DNA of 64,000 nucleotides, from positions 62,001-126,000 of the forward strand of contig NZ_JAIQCI010000001.1 in assembly GCF_022378335.1 (NCBI RefSeq), read 5' to 3'. The position numbers and the translations under genes were made by a program. Numbering within the stretch: the first letter of the stretch is position 1; every line of letters starts with the position of its first letter. Of the stretch, positions 9,940 through 18,556 are shown in pieces. This stretch comes from Croceicoccus hydrothermalis (GTDB lineage Bacteria; Pseudomonadota; Alphaproteobacteria; Sphingomonadales; Sphingomonadaceae). Below the pieces are notes generated by a model. The model was given only the letters and a program-made list of their open reading frames with translations. It searched no databases and was not told the DNA's origin.

Positions 9940-10743
9940 TCAGGCTTCCTTCTCGACCTCGGCTGCGGCGGGGGTTTCGGCTTCGGTCACGCGTTTGCGC
10001 TCGCTCCACCGCATGATCAGCAGCGAGCTTTCGAACAGGAGATAGAGCGGCAGGGCGAGGACAAGCTGCGAGCCGGGATCGGGCGGCGTCACGACCGCCG
10101 CCAGCGTCACGATCCCGACGATGACATAGCGCCGCGCCTTCGCCAGCTGCGCCCGCGTCACCAGCCCCGCACGGTTCAGCAGCAGCAGCAGCACCGGCAG
10201 CAGGAAACAGATCCCGAACGCCAGAATGAACTGCATCACCAGCGACAGATAGTCCCCCGTGCCGGGCAGGGCCTCCATCCGCATGCCGCCGGTTTCGCCC
10301 GAAAAGCCGATGAACCAGCGGAACGCGGTCGGCATGACCACGAAATAGGCAAGCGACGCCCCCGCAATGAACAGGATCGGCGTCGCGAAAAGAAACGGCA
10401 GAAACGCCCGCTTTTCCCGCGCATAAAGCCCCGGCGCGACAAAGGCCCATAGCTGATTCGCGATGATCGGGAAGGACAGGCAGAACGCCGCGAACAAGGC
10501 GACCTTCAATTCGACGAAGAACGCCTCGTAAAGCTGTGTATAGATGAGCCGGCCCTCGCCCGCCGGGAATGCCTGCGTCAATGGGCGAACGAGCCAGCCG
10601 AAAATCGTGTCGGCAAAGGGCAGGCAAATGGCAAAGGCGATGCCCAGCGCCAGAAGACACCGGATCAGCCGGTTGCGCAATTCGATGAGATGGTCGAGCA
10701 GCGGCTGCTCGCTCTCATCAATGTCGGGAATGCGATAGACCAT
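9940..10743 (-). CDS. tatC: Twin-arginine translocase subunit TatC
   Basis: Core receptor of the Tat pathway, which exports folded proteins with RR signal peptides across the inner membrane. The 267-residue protein has six hydrophobic segments. Family motifs include the N-terminal LLDHLIELRNRL, the first periplasmic loop after LPFADTIFGWLVRPL, a central FPIIANQLWAFVAPGLY and, near the end, VTPPDPGSQLVLALPLYLLFE. The ATG at 10743 gives MVYRIPDIDE. It lies 4 bases after tatB and is the last gene of the run scpA-scpB-tatA-tatB-tatC. The C-terminus is an acidic, Ala/Glu-rich tail. Confidence 0.96.
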   Translation of the reverse strand: MVYRIPDIDESEQPLLDHLIELRNRLIRCLLALGIAFAICLPFADTIFGWLVRPLTQAFPAGEGRLIYTQLYEAFFVELKVALFAAFCLSFPIIANQLWAFVAPGLYAREKRAFLPFLFATPILFIAGASLAYFVVMPTAFRWFIGFSGETGGMRMEALPGTGDYLSLVMQFILAFGICFLLPVLLLLLNRAGLVTRAQLAKARRYVIVGIVTLAAVVTPPDPGSQLVLALPLYLLFESSLLIMRWSERKRVTEAETPAAAEVEKEA

Positions 10744-10747
10744 GGGT

Positions 10748-11185
10748 TCAGCCCCGCGCCGCGGGCGTGTTCGCATCATCGGATGCGGTGCCTGCTGCTG
10801 CGGGCGGCGGCGGGGGCAGTGGCGGCGTTGGGGCGGCGGGCGGGTTGAGCGGCTCCATCTGCGGGCCCGCGTCGCCGTCCGCGGGGGCGGACCTGCTCAC
10901 GCCGGTGGTGGCCGGCAGCGGCGTTTCGGAGCCCGGATCGCGCGCGGCTTCGGGGTGGCGCGCCATGATCTCGGCGTTGCGGCGTTTCCACTCGTCCTCC
11001 ATGTCGGACAGTTCCGCATCGCGGACCATGGCGTCGATCCCGGCGCGGAAATGGCCGGTCACCTTGCGCATCTTCCCGATCCAGCGGCCTGCGGTCCGCA
11101 TGGCGAGCGGCATGTCCTTCGGCCCGATGACGAACACGGCCGCGCCGATGATGATCAGCAGTTCGAAAGCACCGATGTCGAACAT
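10748..11185 (-). CDS. tatB: Sec-independent translocase subunit TatB
   Basis: TatB forms the substrate-receptor complex with TatC. The protein of 145 residues starts MFDIGAFELLIIIGAA: one N-terminal membrane helix with the TatB Glu at residue 8, then VIGPKDMP, the hinge that separates TatB from TatA. An amphipathic helix (AMRTAGRWIGKMRKV) and a charged central region follow. The last 50 residues are low-complexity Pro/Ala, as is common for TatB tails in this group. It is placed between tatA and tatC, consistent with one operon. Confidence 0.94.
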   Translation of the reverse strand: MFDIGAFELLIIIGAAVFVIGPKDMPLAMRTAGRWIGKMRKVTGHFRAGIDAMVRDAELSDMEDEWKRRNAEIMARHPEAARDPGSETPLPATTGVSRSAPADGDAGPQMEPLNPPAAPTPPLPPPPPAAAGTASDDANTPAARG

Positions 11186-11212
11186 GGCAGGATCAGCCGT
11201 CGTCTCGCCGTA

Positions 11213-11509
11213 TCACGCCTTGGGTTCGGATGCGTTCGGATCGGCCGGGGCTGAAACCGGGGTCGATTCGCCCGGCGCGGGGACCGGCGTCGCGGTCGGG
11301 GCCGGCGTGACGGGCGGCGCCGGGGTGGGCGCGGCCTCACTGCGCTGCTCGATCCGTGCGGCGTCCTTGCGATCTTCCTCGTTCATGCCTTGCTTGAAGC
11401 TTTTGATGCCCTTGCCGAAATCGCCCATCATTTCCGATATGCGCCCCCGCCCGAACAGGACGAGGATCAGGACAGCGACGATCAGCAATTGCCAGGGACC
11501 GACATTCAC
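11213..11509 (-). CDS. tatA: Sec-independent translocase subunit TatA
   Basis: TatA oligomerises to form the translocating element of the Tat system. The 98-residue protein has one short membrane helix ([15 protein letters not shown]), the FGRGRI hinge, and the amphipathic helix with the conserved [11 protein letters not shown]. It then has a Pro/Ala/Thr-rich tail that is longer than the conserved core needs. It sits 27 bases upstream of tatB and about 35 bases downstream of the scpB stop, so transcription may run through from the scpAB genes. Confidence 0.94.
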   Translation of the reverse strand: MNVGPWQLLIVAVLILVLFGRGRISEMMGDFGKGIKSFKQGMNEEDRKDAARIEQRSEAAPTPAPPVTPAPTATPVPAPGESTPVSAPADPNASEPKA

Positions 11510-11544
11510 GATGCATTCTCCACAACGGGTTTCATGGCCGTGAT

Positions 11545-11964
11545 CTAGGCGCTTTCGCCGTCATTATCCAGTGCTGCCGTGCCTGCGTCTGCATCGGTTC
11601 GCCCGATATCGTCGCCGTTGCCAGCGTCGTCCCGTCCCGCCGCGCGTTCGCCCATCGCCCGCTCCATCGCTTCTTCCACCGGGTCGAGCAAGCCTGCAGC
11701 GCGCAATTCGGCAAGGCCCGGCAGGTCGCGGCGGCTTTGCAGGCCGAAATGGGTGAGGAACGCGGGCGTGGTTGCGTAGATCACCGGGCGGCCCGGCACC
11801 TCGCGCCGTCCGGCCGCCCGGATCCAGCCGGCCTCCATCAACACGTCGAGCGTGCCCTTTGCCGTCTGTACGCCGCGAATCGATTCGATTTCCGCCCGGC
11901 TGACCGGCTCGTGATAGGCGACGATGGCAAGGCATTCGGTCGCCGCGCGCGACAGCCGGCGCAC
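11545..11964 (-). CDS. scpB: Second winged-helix half of ScpB, possible GTG restart after the amber codon
   Basis: The open frame after the amber codon could be translated alone from GTG at 11964, 9 bases downstream of the TAG, giving 139 residues. It contains the complete second winged helix of ScpB ([38 protein letters not shown], then [19 protein letters not shown] and FLTHFGL) and an acidic tail. GAGGAG directly abuts the GTG, which is too close for ordinary initiation there, so any synthesis would depend on termination-reinitiation. The intact sequence suggests either a recent mutation or continued use of this half. Confidence 0.55.
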   Translation of the reverse strand: MRRLSRAATECLAIVAYHEPVSRAEIESIRGVQTAKGTLDVLMEAGWIRAAGRREVPGRPVIYATTPAFLTHFGLQSRRDLPGLAELRAAGLLDPVEEAMERAMGERAAGRDDAGNGDDIGRTDADAGTAALDNDGESA

Positions 11965-12198
11965 CTCCTCGCGCTAGCGGCGTAGCAGCGAGGCAAGGTC
12001 GGCGGCGGTCTGAAAGTGCCAGTGCTGTCCGCGCCGCACCAGCTCGATCCCGCGCCCCTTGTAATGCGCCTCCAATTCGCGCAGCGCTTGCGTCACATCC
12101 TCGCCGCCCAGATGCTCGGCTATGTCCGGCGCGCTCATCGGCTCCGTCGCGGCGAACAGCGTCGCCTCCACCCCGCGCACGAGATCGGGCGGCGCCAC
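11545..12198 (-). pseudogene. scpB: scpB (segregation and condensation protein B) interrupted by an in-frame amber codon
   Basis: ScpB is the double winged-helix partner that binds the kleisin ScpA in the Smc-ScpAB condensin. Reading from a GTG at 12198, two bases past the scpA stop, the frame gives 74 residues matching the first winged helix (GVEATLFAATEPMSAPDIAE ... HWHFQTAADLASLLRR). It then meets TAG at 11974-11976, codon 75. The same frame continues without a shift into [20 protein letters not shown], the second winged helix, and ends with TAG at 11545. A single change from GAG to TAG would explain it, since Glu fits the linker. Neighbouring genes (scpA, rnhA) end in TAG, so amber is a normal stop here. 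The gene may be broken, split into two polypeptides, or the base may be a sequencing error. Confidence 0.8.
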
Positions 12199-12200
12199 GC

Positions 12201-13001
12201 CTATCGCTCGGCGCGGCGCAGGCTGAGGGGGCCGAACGCCCTGTCCTGACGCAAGTCGGCCTTGCCTTGTTTTGCAAGTTCGAGCGCGGCGGCAAAGCTG
12301 CTCGCCAACGCGGAGCGGCGCAATTGCGGATCGGCATGCGGGGGCAAGAATTGGCGCAGTTCCATCCAGTCGATCGCAACGCCCAGCATCGCCGACACCC
12401 GCGACAGCGCGCTTTCCAGTGTCATGACCGCGCGGTCCTTCACCATGTGGACGACGGGCGCGGTGCGGGCCTTCACCTGCCCATAGGCGTGGACGATGTC
12501 GAACCATTCGCATTGCCACGCCTTGCGCTTCCCCACGCGCAACCCCTCTGGCGCGCCGCGCAGGAAATTGTCCCGGCCCAACCGGTCGCGCGCCATGAGC
12601 CGCGCCGCCGCCTCCCGCATCGCGGCGAGCCGCTGCAACCGCAGTTGCAGCCGCAAGGCAAGCTCCTCGGGGCTCGGATCCTCCTGCTCCGCCTTGGGCA
12701 GCAGCAACGCGGATTTCAGATAGGCCAGCCATGCCGCCATCACGAGATAATCCGCCGCCAGTTCCAGCTTCAGCGCGCCCGCCGTATCGATATATTCCAG
12801 ATATTGATCGGTCAGTTCCAGGATGGAGATCGTGCGCAGATCGACCTTCTGCCGCCGCGCAAGATCGAGCAGCAGGTCGAGCGGCCCCTCCCAATTGTCG
12901 AGCTCGATATAAAGCCGCGCCGCATCCTCCGCATCGGCGGGCGCCTGCGCGTCCCATCCCTCCTCGGTGAAAAGAGGGGCTGGGGACGGGGTGTCGCTCA
13001 C
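12201..13001 (-). CDS. scpA: Segregation and condensation protein A (kleisin)
   Basis: ScpA is the kleisin subunit that bridges the Smc heads and binds ScpB. The protein of 266 residues carries the N-terminal kleisin motif YIELDNWEGPLDLLLDLARR, then KVDLRTISILELTDQYLEYI, a central helical region, and a C-terminal winged helix (FSSAL-type region here as ALASSFAAALELAKQGKADL). The GTG at 13001 overlaps the nagZ stop by four bases (GTGA), indicating translational coupling. A longer frame upstream is not family-like. It is followed directly by the interrupted scpB. Confidence 0.93.
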   Translation of the reverse strand: MSDTPSPAPLFTEEGWDAQAPADAEDAARLYIELDNWEGPLDLLLDLARRQKVDLRTISILELTDQYLEYIDTAGALKLELAADYLVMAAWLAYLKSALLLPKAEQEDPSPEELALRLQLRLQRLAAMREAAARLMARDRLGRDNFLRGAPEGLRVGKRKAWQCEWFDIVHAYGQVKARTAPVVHMVKDRAVMTLESALSRVSAMLGVAIDWMELRQFLPPHADPQLRRSALASSFAAALELAKQGKADLRQDRAFGPLSLRRAER

Positions 13002-14026
13002 GCCGCCATGCCGGCCGCGCGCAGCAATGCATCGCGTTTCGCGATCGCGGCGGCGCGCTCCTCCGCGCGGTCGAACGGCGTGGCGACGCGGGTGGGCCCC
13101 ATCGCGGCGGACAACCGCTCGCGTGCTCGCTCCGTCATCGGCGGCAGGGCATCGGCAATACCCGCCATGTCGTCCATCCGGGCCCAGCAATTGAGCACGA
13201 CATCGCACCCGGCCGCGATCGCGGCGGCGGACCGTTCGGGGATGCTGCCCGAAAGCGCTTCCATATCGATATCATCCGATAGCAGCAGCCCGTCGAAACC
13301 GATGCGGCGCCGGATGATATTTTCGATCACGGTCGGCGATTGCGTCGCGGGGCGGTCCGCGTCCCATGCGGTGAACACGATATGCGCCGTCATGCCGACC
13401 GCCGCATCGCGGAGCGCGCGAAATGGGTGGATATCGCGTTCCAGCGCATCGTCGTCCACCGTCACGGTGGGCAATTGCTTGTGGCTGTCGGCGGTGGCGC
13501 GCCCATGGCCGGGAATGTGTTTCACGATGCCCTGCACCCCTGCGTCGAGCAATCCGCCCAGCACCGCCCGGCCAAGCGAGGCAACCCGCATCGGATCGCG
13601 GCCCAGCATGCGGTCGCCGATGACGTCGTGCGTGTCGGCCGTGCCGACGTCGAGCAGCGGCAGCGCATCGCAGGAAATCCCCGCCTCTGCGAGGTCCAGC
13701 CCGATGGCGAGAGCATTCGCGCGCGCCGCCTCCATCGCGGACATCGGCGCGACATCATAAAGCCTGTCGAACAAGGCCCCCGCGGGATAGTCAGGCCAGA
13801 CCGGCGGCTTCAACCGGACGACGCGGCCACCTTCCTGATCGATGGTGATGAAAAGATCGTCGCGCCCGTGCAGGCTGCGCAGCGCGTCGGTCAACGCGCG
13901 GATCTGCGCCGGGCTTTCGCAGTTGCGCCCGAACAGGATATAGCCGGCGGGGTCCGCCTCGCGCAGGAAATCGTGTTCGTCATCGGTAAGCGCGAGGCCG
14001 GAAAGGGCAAAGATTGCAGGCGTCAT
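12998..14026 (-). CDS. nagZ: Beta-N-acetylhexosaminidase (glycoside hydrolase family 3)
   Basis: NagZ removes GlcNAc from 1,6-anhydro-MurNAc peptides during cytoplasmic peptidoglycan recycling. GH3 hallmarks are present: DPAGYILFGRNCESPAQI, FITIDQEGGRVVRL, the catalytic-loop motif VKHIPGHGRATADSHKQLP (His general acid) and LLLSDDIDMEALSG with the nucleophile Asp. The ATG at 14026 gives the family-typical start MTPAIFALSGLAL (342 residues); an in-frame ATG at 14071 would add 15 basic residues and is the alternative. No signal peptide, as expected for NagZ. Translationally coupled to scpA. Confidence 0.92.
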   Translation of the reverse strand: MTPAIFALSGLALTDDEHDFLREADPAGYILFGRNCESPAQIRALTDALRSLHGRDDLFITIDQEGGRVVRLKPPVWPDYPAGALFDRLYDVAPMSAMEAARANALAIGLDLAEAGISCDALPLLDVGTADTHDVIGDRMLGRDPMRVASLGRAVLGGLLDAGVQGIVKHIPGHGRATADSHKQLPTVTVDDDALERDIHPFRALRDAAVGMTAHIVFTAWDADRPATQSPTVIENIIRRRIGFDGLLLSDDIDMEALSGSIPERSAAAIAAGCDVVLNCWARMDDMAGIADALPPMTERARERLSAAMGPTRVATPFDRAEERAAAIAKRDALLRAAGMAA

Positions 14027-14104
14027 CCGACCGAAATCGCGCAATCGCCGCACTTTCGCAAGGTCGGACATGCGGGCGCCGGGGAAAACCGGAACGCGCG
14101 GCGC

Positions 14105-14740
14105 CTATTTCACCTGGCACTCGATCCCGTTGCGGCGCAGATCGCGGCACAGCGCATGGGCCGGCCCGCGCGCAGGGGCAAGCGCCTGAAGCCTGTAGAC
14201 CGTGCCGATATCGGCGCGCCCTTCGACGATGCGGTGGCCATGCGCGCGAAGCGGTTCATAACGTGCAATCAATCGCTGCCAACCGTCCCGCGCGTCGTCC
14301 TCGGTCGAAAAGGCGCCGATCTGCACCGCGACGCCGGATGGTGCGCCGGTCGATACCGATGTGTCGCCCGCAACCGGTGCCGTTTTCCCGCGCGCCAGCG
14401 TGCCACGCTGCTCCACCCCTTCGCCGACGAGATAGGCGGTGTCGCCCGTCCCGCGAAAGCGCATTCCGCCCGGATCGTCGGGGCGGATCTTGTACGGCGT
14501 ATCGGGTGCGGCGATGATCGAACCGTCCGCTTGCGGAGGGGTTGCCATGCGGTCGGACGCGAACCAGATGATCAGCGCGAGCACGAGGAGGACCGCGGCC
14601 AGCACCCCCGCAAACCTGCGGACACGGGGCCAGTCCACCCCCTCGTCCCGATCGTCGCCTGCGGGTTCCAGCCACGGCAGATGCGTGTCCGGCTCTTCGA
14701 ATGCCAGCCGCCCGTCGTCCGCCCGGTCCTTCGCCGCCAT
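14105..14740 (-). CDS. SPOR domain-containing membrane protein
   Basis: SPOR domains bind denuded glycan strands at the division septum. The 211-residue protein has an acidic cytoplasmic N-terminus, one membrane helix (about 41-62, VLAAVLLVLALIIWFA), a periplasmic linker, and a C-terminal SPOR repeat beginning GVAVQIGAFSTEDDARDGW and ending with RLQALAPARGPAHALCRDLR. This bitopic layout matches FtsN-like septal proteins, but no FtsN-specific region is evident. It lies between argS and nagZ, 17 bases after argS. Confidence 0.88.
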   Translation of the reverse strand: MAAKDRADDGRLAFEEPDTHLPWLEPAGDDRDEGVDWPRVRRFAGVLAAVLLVLALIIWFASDRMATPPQADGSIIAAPDTPYKIRPDDPGGMRFRGTGDTAYLVGEGVEQRGTLARGKTAPVAGDTSVSTGAPSGVAVQIGAFSTEDDARDGWQRLIARYEPLRAHGHRIVEGRADIGTVYRLQALAPARGPAHALCRDLRRNGIECQVK

Positions 14741-14757
14741 GGCCGCCCCCTCGCCGG

Positions 14758-16518
14758 TTAAAGTTCCTCGGCCGCCTCGACACCCAGAATGGCGAGCCCG
14801 TTGCGGATCACCTGCGCGATGCGTTCGGCAAGATACAGCCGCGCAGACGTAAGATCGGCATTGTCGGCGACGATGAACCGCTTGTCTATCCGGTCATTGC
14901 CAAGGTTCCAGTACGCGTGCAGCGATCCCGCCAGCTCGGTAAGGAAGAACGCGATACGGTGCGGTTCGCGCGCACGGCCCGCCGCCTCCACCATGCGGGG
15001 GAACTGCGCGGCATGGCGGATGAGCGCCTGCTCCTCCTCGCCCAGCAGGTCGAGATGCGCGTCCGATGGCGCCATGCCGGCCTCCGCCCCCTTGCGCAGG
15101 GTGGAGCAGATGCGCGCATGGGCATATTGGACGTAGAATACGGGATTGTCCTTCGACGCCTCGACCACCTTGGCGAAGTCGAAATCCATCTGCGCCTCGG
15201 GCTTGCGGGTGAGCATGGTGAAGCGCACCACATCCTTGCCCACTTCCTTCGCGACCTCGGCCAGGGTGACGAAATTGCCCGAACGCTTGGACATTTTCAC
15301 CGGTTCGCCATTGCGCAACAGCTGCACCATCTGCACCAGCTTCACGTCGAAGGGCTTGGGCGTGCCGCCTTCCGCACCGGTGAGCGCGGCGACCGCGGCC
15401 TTGATCCGCTTTACCGTGCCGGCATGGTCCGCACCCCATATGTCGATCAGCGCGTCGACGCCTTGCGATTTCTGGAAATGATAGGCGAGGTCGGCGCCGA
15501 AATAGGTCCATGCGCCGTTCGACTTTTTAATCGGGCGGTCCTGATCGTCGCCGAATTGGGTGGAGCGGAACAGCGGCAGTTCGACAGGCTCCCAATCGTC
15601 GGGGGTCTTGCCCTTGGGCGCTTCCAATACGCCGTCGTAGACGAGGCCTTTTTCGCGCAGGAATTTCTCTGCTGCTTCGGGCTTTCCGGCGGCCTGCAAT
15701 TCGGCCTCGGACGAAAACAGGTCGTGATGAATGCCGAGCAGCGCCAGATCCTCGCGAATCATGGTGAGCATCGCGGCGACGGCCTCTTTCCGGAACAGCG
15801 GCAGCCATTCCGCTTCGTCCGCGCCGACAAACGCATCGCCATGCGCGCGGGCGAGCGCCTCGCCCACCGGAACGAGGTAGTCGCCGGGATACAGCCCTTC
15901 GGGAATGGCGCCGATCTCTTCGCCCAGCGCCTCGCGGTAACGCAGGTGCACACTCTTCGCCAGGACATCGACCTGCCCGCCCGCATCGTTGACGTAATAT
16001 TCGCGGATAACGGCAAACCCTGCGAATTCGAGCAGCGCGGCCAGCGCATCGCCGACCACCGCGCCCCGGCAATGGCCCATGTGCATCGGCCCGGTCGGAT
16101 TGGCCGAGACATATTCGATGTTCACCGTCTGTCCGGCGCCGATGTCGGACCGGCCGTAATCGTCGGCCAATGCCGCGATCGCGCGCAATTCGTCGAGCCA
16201 GGCAGCATCGCCGAGCCGCATGTTGATGAAGCCGGGGCCGGCGATGCTTGCCTCCTCCACGGCGGGATGCGCGGTCAGTTCGGCCACTATTTCCTCGGCC
16301 AGCGCGCGCGGATTGGTCTTGGCCGGCTTGGCCAGCACCATCGCCGCATTGGTCGCCAGATCGCCGTGGGAGGGATCGCGCGGGGGTTCCACCGCGACAT
16401 TCGCGCGGGAAAGATCGGCCGGCAGCGTGCCCGCCTCCACCAGTCGGTCGAGCGCTCTATCCACCGCATCGGACATGACGGCGTGGAGCGTGGCGGTATG
16501 GGTATCGTTCGGTGTCAT
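14758..16518 (-). CDS. argS: Arginyl-tRNA synthetase
   Basis: Class I aminoacyl-tRNA synthetase that charges tRNA-Arg. The 586-residue protein has the N-terminal Add-1 domain, the HIGH-equivalent HMGH in ANPTGPMHMGHCRGAVVG, a KMSKS-like KMSKRSGNFVTLAEV, and a C-terminal DALR anticodon-binding domain (VQYAHARICSTLRKGAE, ending LLGVEAAEEL-like). Length is normal for the family. It begins the run argS, SPOR protein, nagZ, scpA, scpB; the lipoprotein gene at 16595 lies 76 bases upstream. Confidence 0.97.
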   Translation of the reverse strand: MTPNDTHTATLHAVMSDAVDRALDRLVEAGTLPADLSRANVAVEPPRDPSHGDLATNAAMVLAKPAKTNPRALAEEIVAELTAHPAVEEASIAGPGFINMRLGDAAWLDELRAIAALADDYGRSDIGAGQTVNIEYVSANPTGPMHMGHCRGAVVGDALAALLEFAGFAVIREYYVNDAGGQVDVLAKSVHLRYREALGEEIGAIPEGLYPGDYLVPVGEALARAHGDAFVGADEAEWLPLFRKEAVAAMLTMIREDLALLGIHHDLFSSEAELQAAGKPEAAEKFLREKGLVYDGVLEAPKGKTPDDWEPVELPLFRSTQFGDDQDRPIKKSNGAWTYFGADLAYHFQKSQGVDALIDIWGADHAGTVKRIKAAVAALTGAEGGTPKPFDVKLVQMVQLLRNGEPVKMSKRSGNFVTLAEVAKEVGKDVVRFTMLTRKPEAQMDFDFAKVVEASKDNPVFYVQYAHARICSTLRKGAEAGMAPSDAHLDLLGEEEQALIRHAAQFPRMVEAAGRAREPHRIAFFLTELAGSLHAYWNLGNDRIDKRFIVADNADLTSARLYLAERIAQVIRNGLAILGVEAAEEL

Positions 16519-16594
16519 GCCCGCGCGGTTAGCGTCTTATCGCCGCGGGGGGAAGCCGGTGATGCGCGAAATGCGGGTACCGCCCGGATCCGGT

Positions 16595-17254
16595 TCAGCG
16601 CGTGGCGTTGTAGGCGAGCTGCTGCGGCGTAAGCTGAAACCCGACGAGCATTTCGAAGGTGGCGCGCGCGACGGCGGCCTTCACCTCCGGATCGGCGAGC
16701 GGGTCGAGCGCGGCATCCTCGTCGCCGGCCTTGCGGCGCCGGGTGATGCGGTCGCGCACATCCTCGGGAAGGGTGGCGGCGGCAGCGTCGACGAAGGCAC
16801 CGGCCCGCGCGCTCGCCTGCGCCCGGTCCTGTCCGGCGGCGAAATCGATCGTCACCTCGCCCACGCGTTTCGTCAGCACCGCGGTCCCGCCGCGCACGAC
16901 GGTAACGAAATAGGGGAGCGTGACCTGCCGCGCCTGCGCGGTGTCGCTGCGCCGGGCATACACGTCGAACGCCACCTCGGAATAGATGCGCGCACCGCTG
17001 TCGTCGCAGGTCACGCGCAGGTTCGTCATCGCCGCCGTCACGTCGAGCGAGGCCGCCGTCATCGCCTGCGGATCGCGGAAGGTGGTGATATCGCCCGTGT
17101 AATCGGGGATGCCGACGGCCGGACAGCGCGAGCGGACCGCATTCACACCCACGCCCTGGTCCACGACCAGCTCGCCCTCGGTGCTGCACCCCGCCAGAAG
17201 GGCGGCTGTGCCCAGCATCGCGGCGATGCGGGCAATGCGGTTACGGTATGTCAT
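16595..17254 (-). CDS. Predicted lipoprotein of unknown function
   Basis: I do not recognise a specific family. The 219-residue protein has a lipoprotein signal: basic MTYRNRIARI, a hydrophobic core and the lipobox LLAGC with Cys23, followed by STEGE (no Asp at +2, so outer-membrane sorting is likely by the general rule). The rest looks like one mixed alpha/beta periplasmic domain (ASLDVTAAMTNLRVTCDD, AFDVYARRS, VGEVTIDFAAG) and a helical C-terminus. Repeated beta strands with RVTCDD and FVTVVRGG suggest a single folded domain. It is transcribed towards argS. Confidence 0.75.
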   Translation of the reverse strand: MTYRNRIARIAAMLGTAALLAGCSTEGELVVDQGVGVNAVRSRCPAVGIPDYTGDITTFRDPQAMTAASLDVTAAMTNLRVTCDDSGARIYSEVAFDVYARRSDTAQARQVTLPYFVTVVRGGTAVLTKRVGEVTIDFAAGQDRAQASARAGAFVDAAAATLPEDVRDRITRRRKAGDEDAALDPLADPEVKAAVARATFEMLVGFQLTPQQLAYNATR

Positions 17255-17562
17255 GCGGCAAAACCCTTATCTGTTCCATGCGCGCCTGTTGATGCACGCC
17301 CGTTCATTCGTGATCGCACGGTTCCCGCGCGTGCGTGGGTTCGCTCCCACGATGCCCGCGCCGGATGTTTCCCCGTCGCCCTTAACGGCCATGCGGGGCA
17401 AGGGCAATCGACACCGCGCCCCTGCTCCTGCGCGCAGGTTTGTTTACCGCCGATTTACGGTGCGCGTCGTCTCGCCGCGTTTCGCCCATGGCGCCGCTTT
17501 GCACCGGTCAAGAATAACGCGCGCCCTGGTCGCTTTACGAAACGGGGGGCGCGGCGCTATGC
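17255..17562. other. 308-bp intergenic region between divergent lipoprotein and ispH genes
   Basis: This gap must hold promoters in both directions. I see a GC-rich hairpin (GTGGG-TTCGCT-CCCAC at 17335-17350) that resembles a tRNA T-arm but has a six-base loop and no surrounding cloverleaf. No convincing coding frame, tRNA or riboswitch was found. No clear sigma70 hexamers could be assigned. Confidence 0.5.
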
Positions 17563-18552
17563 ATGGGCGCGATGACCCAGCCCAGCACCCTTGCGCCCGA
17601 GCGCGCCGCCGACGACCGCCTCCCGCTCAAGCTGCTCATCGCGGCGCCGCGCGGGTTTTGCGCCGGGGTGGACCGCGCCATCGAAATCGTCGAACGCGCA
17701 CTCGCCCGCTATGGCGCGCCGGTCTATGTCCGCCACGAAATCGTCCACAATGCGTTCGTCGTCGACACGCTGCGTGAAAAAGGCGCGGTGTTCGTGGAGG
17801 AGCTGGACGAGGTGCCGGACGGCGTGCCGGTCGTCTTTTCCGCCCATGGCGTGCCCAAGGCCGTTCCCGCCGATGCGGAGGATCGCGGTCTCGACTATCT
17901 CGACGCGACCTGCCCGCTCGTCAGCAAGGTGCACCGCCAGGCCGAACGGCAGGTGGAGGCGGGGCGCCACATCCTGTTCATCGGCCACCGCGGCCATCCC
18001 GAGGTGATCGGCACCTTCGGCCAGGTTCCGACAGGCTGCATGACTCTCGTCGAAACGGTCGAGGACGTGGCGTCGCTGTCCTTCGACGACAACGCGCCCC
18101 TCGCCTTTCTCACGCAGACGACATTGTCGGTCGACGACACCAACGCCATCGTGGAGGCTTTGCGCGCCCGTTTCCCCCAGATCGTCGGGCCCAAGGCCGA
18201 GGACATCTGCTATGCCACGTCCAACCGGCAGGCGGCGGTAAAGGCGATCGCGGCCAAGGTGGATCTGATGCTCGTCATCGGCGCGACCAATTCGTCGAAT
18301 TCGGTGCGCCTTGCCGAGGTCGCCGAGCGCATGGGCACCGATTCCCGCCTGATTCAGCGCGGGGCCGACATCGACCCGGCCTGGCTGGAGGGCGTCGGCA
18401 CGGTCGGTCTCACCGCCGGGGCGAGCGCGCCCGAAGTGCTCGTGCGCGAGGTTATCGACCGCCTCAACGCATTGCGCGACGTGGAAGAAGAGGTCGTCAC
18501 CACGGCGGAGGAGCGCATCACGTTCAAGCTTCCGCGACAGCTCGTGGACTGA
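17563..18552 (+). CDS. ispH: 4-hydroxy-3-methylbut-2-enyl diphosphate reductase
   Basis: Last step of the MEP isoprenoid pathway: reduces HMBPP to IPP and DMAPP with an iron-sulfur cluster. The 329-residue protein has the three conserved cluster cysteines in [30 protein letters not shown] and [10 protein letters not shown], and active-site motifs [28 protein letters not shown] and [15 protein letters not shown]. The start is either ATG 17563 or ATG 17572; the first is closer to the GGGGGG purine run at 17543-17548. It is followed after four bases by thrB and then rnhA, so the three form an operon. Confidence 0.96.
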   Translation: MGAMTQPSTLAPERAADDRLPLKLLIAAPRGFCAGVDRAIEIVERALARYGAPVYVRHEIVHNAFVVDTLREKGAVFVEELDEVPDGVPVVFSAHGVPKAVPADAEDRGLDYLDATCPLVSKVHRQAERQVEAGRHILFIGHRGHPEVIGTFGQVPTGCMTLVETVEDVASLSFDDNAPLAFLTQTTLSVDDTNAIVEALRARFPQIVGPKAEDICYATSNRQAAVKAIAAKVDLMLVIGATNSSNSVRLAEVAERMGTDSRLIQRGADIDPAWLEGVGTVGLTAGASAPEVLVREVIDRLNALRDVEEEVVTTAEERITFKLPRQLVD

Positions 18553-18556
18553 ACCC

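Noticed and set aside
11974-11976. Amber codon read as a sense codon (reassigned TAG)
   Set aside because: scpA, scpB and rnhA in the same window end with TAG, so TAG works as a stop. Simple interruption or sequencing error is more likely than recoding.
17335-17350. Hairpin resembling a tRNA T-arm (GTGGG TTCGCT CCCAC)
   Set aside because: The loop has six bases instead of seven, and no acceptor, D or anticodon stem can be placed around it.
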